Source: HXMU1420-13 sp965228545 (GTDB taxonomy: Bacteria > Bacteroidota > Rhodothermia > Balneolales > Balneolaceae). From it: a stretch of 64,000 nt of DNA. The DNA is taken from assembly GCA_965228545.1 (NCBI GenBank), contig OZ245822.1, positions 2,728,001-2,792,000 of the forward strand, in the 5' to 3' direction. Both the position numbers and the translations under genes were made by a program. Below are positions 61,268 through 64,000 of the stretch, piece after piece (the stretch's first letter is position 1; each line of letters begins with the position of its first letter). The notes below the pieces were generated by a model. It was not told where the DNA came from and made no database searches. It saw only the letters and a program-made list of their open reading frames with translations.

Positions 61268-62998
61268 TCACTTCACCAACAACATCTTTTTCGTAATCAC
61301 TTGGCCGGCGCTCTCCAACCGATACAAATACATGCCCGAGGATAACATAGAAGCATCAAAATAGTGAGAATGAGTTCCCGCCGACATTTGCTTATTATCA
61401 ATTAAAACAGCGATTTGTTGTCCGGTTATACTAAATACACTAAGACGTACATTCGAGGACTTCTGTAATCGAAACGTGAGCGTTGTACCGGGGTTAAACG
61501 GGTTTGGGTAGTTCTGCATCAAGTTAAATTCGAGTGGTACTTCTTCATTAAACGACGTTGAACTTAGTTCTTTGAACGTGAAATCGGCAACTAGTGGCAT
61601 GTGATCGGATGCTGTTGTGGCATCGTTGACTTCCATTCCATATCGAGTTAAAGAATCGGCCGGAAGTGGTGGTGTAAAGAGGGCATAAGAATTATCCAGA
61701 GTTAGCACAGAGCCTGAATAAACGATATAATCCAATCGGCCGGCGCTGAAAGAACTTCCCGAGTTGTACCAGGTGAAACTTGTAGGTAATTCCGGATTCA
61801 TGGGCTTGGCATCTTCAAAGGCGCTGCCATCCCAATCGGGATCAAAATCGGGGCCGTGAATGGCATTATTAGTGAGGTCTCCCGTCAGTAATGTTCGCTG
61901 TTGTTGGGCGAGTCCAACCATATTCATATCACCCATAATCATAATTGGAGTATTTTCATCAATATCGAAGGCCTCTCCATTTTTTGATTTTCTAACAAAA
62001 GCCATCATCGCATTAATCTCTTTTTGTCGGCCTGCATCCCCGGAGCTGCAACAAGGAGGATGTGCCACCAACGCCAATAACTCTTTGCCTCCAAGGTTAA
62101 GCAAATAAGCAGCATTTCCATCAATAGATTGTTGTTTGGAAACAGGGTAACGGCTCACAATGAGGTTATCATTGCCCGTATCTCCATAAAACCATTGTTC
62201 GCCTTCGCCTGATGGTAAAAACTGTTCCATCAAAGCTGCGGTTTGTTGCCCACTGTTATCATAAATCTCCTGAAAGCTGATGATGTCCGGCTCGATCGCA
62301 GAAATTATGCGTCGGAAAGCTGCTTGTTTTGCAGGATCGAACAGGTCATCTCTTCGCACATTGTACGAGAGAACGCGAAGATCAGAGAATGCAGGTTTTT
62401 TGATTTGATAGGGCGCGGGGGAAAATCTTCGTTCCGAATTAAGTTGATAAGTAAGCACTTCATTCTTTTCAGGAATTTGATCTCCGGATGCACTCGTTGT
62501 TACTATCGCGATGGTATTGCCTTTAAAAAGTGGGGATCCATTAATGGAGGCATTCAAATCAATTTTAAGCTCAAACCAAGTTGATGTTACGGTTGGTGCA
62601 GATACCAGTCCGATAGAATACGAATTAATGGTTGTACTCGTATTTCGATGAACGGAACCTCTGCGTTGCCCCAAGTTATATTCTAGATCAGCACCGATTT
62701 CATCGCGGGTATTTCCGGTACCGGTGTCGTTATCGGTGTCGATGTACAGCGTAACATTGTTATTTTCTTGCAGGGAGATTTCAGCGCCTACTTCCAGATA
62801 CAAATAAAGAAAGCGATCATCATTATGCACTTTCAATGCTCCAAAATTGACGGGACTGAACGCATCTTCACCATCCACATAAAGAGGGTCGATGGTATCC
62901 CAATCGGTTTTTGATTCATCGATAAATACTTGCTGTGCATTTGTTGAGAGGTGGCAGGTAACGAAGAAAAGAATTAAAAAAGAATAAACTGGTTTCAA
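61268..62998 (-). CDS. Type IX-secreted endonuclease/exonuclease/phosphatase-fold protein
   Basis: A 576-residue protein with a signal peptide (about 1-21, ending TNAQ). An N-terminal beta domain (about 22-200) is followed by an endonuclease/exonuclease/phosphatase fold: LRVLSYNVRRDDLFDPAKQ, IISFQEIYDNSG, IMIMGDMNMVGLAQQ and ASDHMPLVADFTF hold the Asn, Glu, Asp-Asn and Asp-His sites. The C-terminal LNLMQNYPNPFNPGT-like segment and GTHSHYFDASMLSSGMYLYRLE form a type IX sorting domain. It likely digests extracellular nucleic acid or phosphodiesters. Confidence 0.9.
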   Translation of the reverse strand: MKPVYSFLILFFVTCHLSTNAQQVFIDESKTDWDTIDPLYVDGEDAFSPVNFGALKVHNDDRFLYLYLEVGAEISLQENNNVTLYIDTDNDTGTGNTRDEIGADLEYNLGQRRGSVHRNTSTTINSYSIGLVSAPTVTSTWFELKIDLNASINGSPLFKGNTIAIVTTSASGDQIPEKNEVLTYQLNSERRFSPAPYQIKKPAFSDLRVLSYNVRRDDLFDPAKQAAFRRIISAIEPDIISFQEIYDNSGQQTAALMEQFLPSGEGEQWFYGDTGNDNLIVSRYPVSKQQSIDGNAAYLLNLGGKELLALVAHPPCCSSGDAGRQKEINAMMAFVRKSKNGEAFDIDENTPIMIMGDMNMVGLAQQQRTLLTGDLTNNAIHGPDFDPDWDGSAFEDAKPMNPELPTSFTWYNSGSSFSAGRLDYIVYSGSVLTLDNSYALFTPPLPADSLTRYGMEVNDATTASDHMPLVADFTFKELSSTSFNEEVPLEFNLMQNYPNPFNPGTTLTFRLQKSSNVRLSVFSITGQQIAVLIDNKQMSAGTHSHYFDASMLSSGMYLYRLESAGQVITKKMLLVK

Positions 62999-63191
62999 GC
63001 GAGTAAAATGAGGTGTGGATAATTACCCCAAAGGTAGCTGGTTTGGGCGAGTAAAAAGAAAAAAAATAAGTGAGAAAGAGATCATCGAGTAAGCAAGTGT
63101 GGTTGATTTATAGGAAAACAGAAAGCGCGGAATTCCTCAAAATCAGTATCTGAATATTCGTAGATTCTCGCCTCACTCAATGTCATAAATT

Positions 63192-64000
63192 ATGCCGCAC
63201 CGACACAAGGAATTACAGGATTCCCGCAAACGAATCGACGAAATAGATACTCAAATTTTAGATTTGCTGGCTGAACGTGCAAAGACCGTTCAGCAAGTGA
63301 TTAAGACTAAAGTCGAGAATCAATTGCCGGTATTTGTTCCACAAAGAGAACAGGAAAAATCGGAAGCTTTTAAAGCGCTTGCCGCCGAACGCGGAATTAA
63401 ACCTGAGTGGGCAGAAGATTTTTTACGCTTGATTATGAGTTCATCCAGAGATAGTCAGTCTCGGGCGAAGTTTCCTATTGCTACCGAAGAACCGAAACAC
63501 ATTCTCTATATCGGTGGAGAAGGTGGAATGGGGAAATTGTACAAGAGAATCACCGAGCAAACGGGGCATATTGCGTATTCCATCGACAAAAGTAACTGGT
63601 ATGAATTAGAGGAATGGGGAGAAACGCTTGATTTGGTGATTATAACGGTTCCAATTAATGTAACCGAAAACGTTATTGAGCGATTGAAAGGCAGATTAAG
63701 CGCGCATACTATTTTGGCTGATTTTACCTCGAATAAATCAAAGCCCATTCAGGCGATGCTGGAAGCGCACTCCGGTCCGGTTTTAGGGTTACACCCGATG
63801 CATGGCCCCGATGTTGAAAATCTTTCCAAACAATTGATGGTAGTTTGTCCGGCGCGGGATGGTGAAAAAGCCGAATGGTTTGTAAAGCAATGCGAGCTTT
63901 GGGGAATGCGAATCATCCAAGCGGATCCGGAGAAACACGATCATGTGATGCATTTGGTGCAAGGGCTGCGACACTTTGTGGCTTTACTACATGGTTCGTT
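63192..64000 (+). CDS. tyrA: Chorismate mutase-prephenate dehydrogenase (T-protein), partial at right edge
   Basis: The first about 269 residues are visible before the window ends. An N-terminal chorismate mutase helix set (LQDSRKRIDEIDTQILDLLAERAKTVQQVIKTK) is fused to the prephenate dehydrogenase Rossmann domain (ILYIGGEGGMGKLY) with the GLHPMHGPD motif. It makes 4-hydroxyphenylpyruvate, the tyrosine precursor, so the window runs from tyrosine breakdown at the left edge to tyrosine synthesis at the right. The 3' end is missing. Confidence 0.95.
   Translation, partial: MPHRHKELQDSRKRIDEIDTQILDLLAERAKTVQQVIKTKVENQLPVFVPQREQEKSEAFKALAAERGIKPEWAEDFLRLIMSSSRDSQSRAKFPIATEEPKHILYIGGEGGMGKLYKRITEQTGHIAYSIDKSNWYELEEWGETLDLVIITVPINVTENVIERLKGRLSAHTILADFTSNKSKPIQAMLEAHSGPVLGLHPMHGPDVENLSKQLMVVCPARDGEKAEWFVKQCELWGMRIIQADPEKHDHVMHLVQGLRHFVALLHGS

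Noticed and set aside
1..64000. CRISPR arrays, prophage, complete insertion sequences, rRNA operons
   Set aside because: No regularly spaced repeats, no transposase, integrase or phage structural genes and no rRNA sequence were seen.

Overview
This window looks like the chromosome of a Gram-negative bacterium of the Bacteroidota/Balneolota/Rhodothermota group, most likely Balneolota. Supporting signs are the rpmB-rpmG-DUF4295 cluster, an extended ribosomal protein S16, a type IX secretion C-terminal sorting domain, a DUF2200 protein, lipoprotein-rich secreted families, weak Shine-Dalgarno sequences and a TTG-N19-TAnnTTTG promoter ahead of rpmB. Base composition looks moderately AT-rich by eye (not counted). 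Most of the window is densely packed housekeeping sequence; the accessory part is mainly 8.5-11.2 kb, with a smaller spot at 26-27 kb.

Layout. 0-3.35 kb: tyrosine/homogentisate catabolism (flavin reductase, fumarylacetoacetase, homogentisate dioxygenase). 3.4-9.5 kb: an orphan HigA with a HigB relic, a stand-alone Pycsar-effector-like membrane protein, a thioredoxin, purU, a sugar dehydrogenase, a PD40 lipoprotein, a ParDE pair and a frameshifted membrane protein. 9.5-11.2 kb: an accessory islet with one integron-like gene cassette (HEPN-like gene plus attC-like site), a relic copy of the purM 3' end and an orphan antitoxin-like gene. 11.2-12.7 kb: purM and a DinB/YfiT-type transferase. 12.7-13.13 kb: an AT-rich gap with eight DnaA-box-like 9-mers, a candidate replication origin. 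13.1-21.2 kb: dtd, lipid and glycerophosphodiester genes and the glycerol operon glpK-glpD-glpF. 21.2-25.9 kb (minus): adk, rplS, trmD, rimM, rpsP and ffh, the last interrupted by a one-base frameshift. 26.4-27.1 kb: a VapBC-type pair. 27.2-33.2 kb: a secreted DUF2135-like protein, fabI, ruvC, ruvA, a PhoB/PhoR-type two-component system and manC. 33.2-35.6 kb: an MBL hydrolase, an outer membrane protein and a glutathione peroxidase. 35.7-39.3 kb: tRNA-Asp, mnmG, rsmG (carrying two parS-like sites) and a WYL regulator. 39.3-46.8 kb (minus): glutaminase, GH20 hexosaminidase, DUF2200, gyrA and gyrB. 47.1-51.3 kb: rpmB, rpmG, DUF4295, YqeY, CvpA, tyrS, xthA and a MarR regulator. 51.5-58.6 kb (minus): a DEAD-box helicase, an aspartyl protease, a pair of unrecognised secreted proteins, a flavodoxin-like reductase and a small membrane protein. 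58.7-64 kb: an HxlR regulator with two operator-like palindromes, uvrB, a type IX-secreted nuclease/phosphatase-fold protein and the 5' part of a chorismate mutase-prephenate dehydrogenase.

The most notable points are: (1) the DnaA-box cluster together with two parS-like sites 25 kb away, which together suggest an origin-proximal region; (2) an orphan integron-type cassette next to a duplicated purM 3' end; (3) a decayed HigB beside an intact HigA; (4) frameshifts in ffh and a small membrane gene, each repaired by one added base, which may be assembly errors; (5) a Pycsar effector-like protein with no cyclase nearby. No CRISPR array, prophage or intact insertion sequence was seen.
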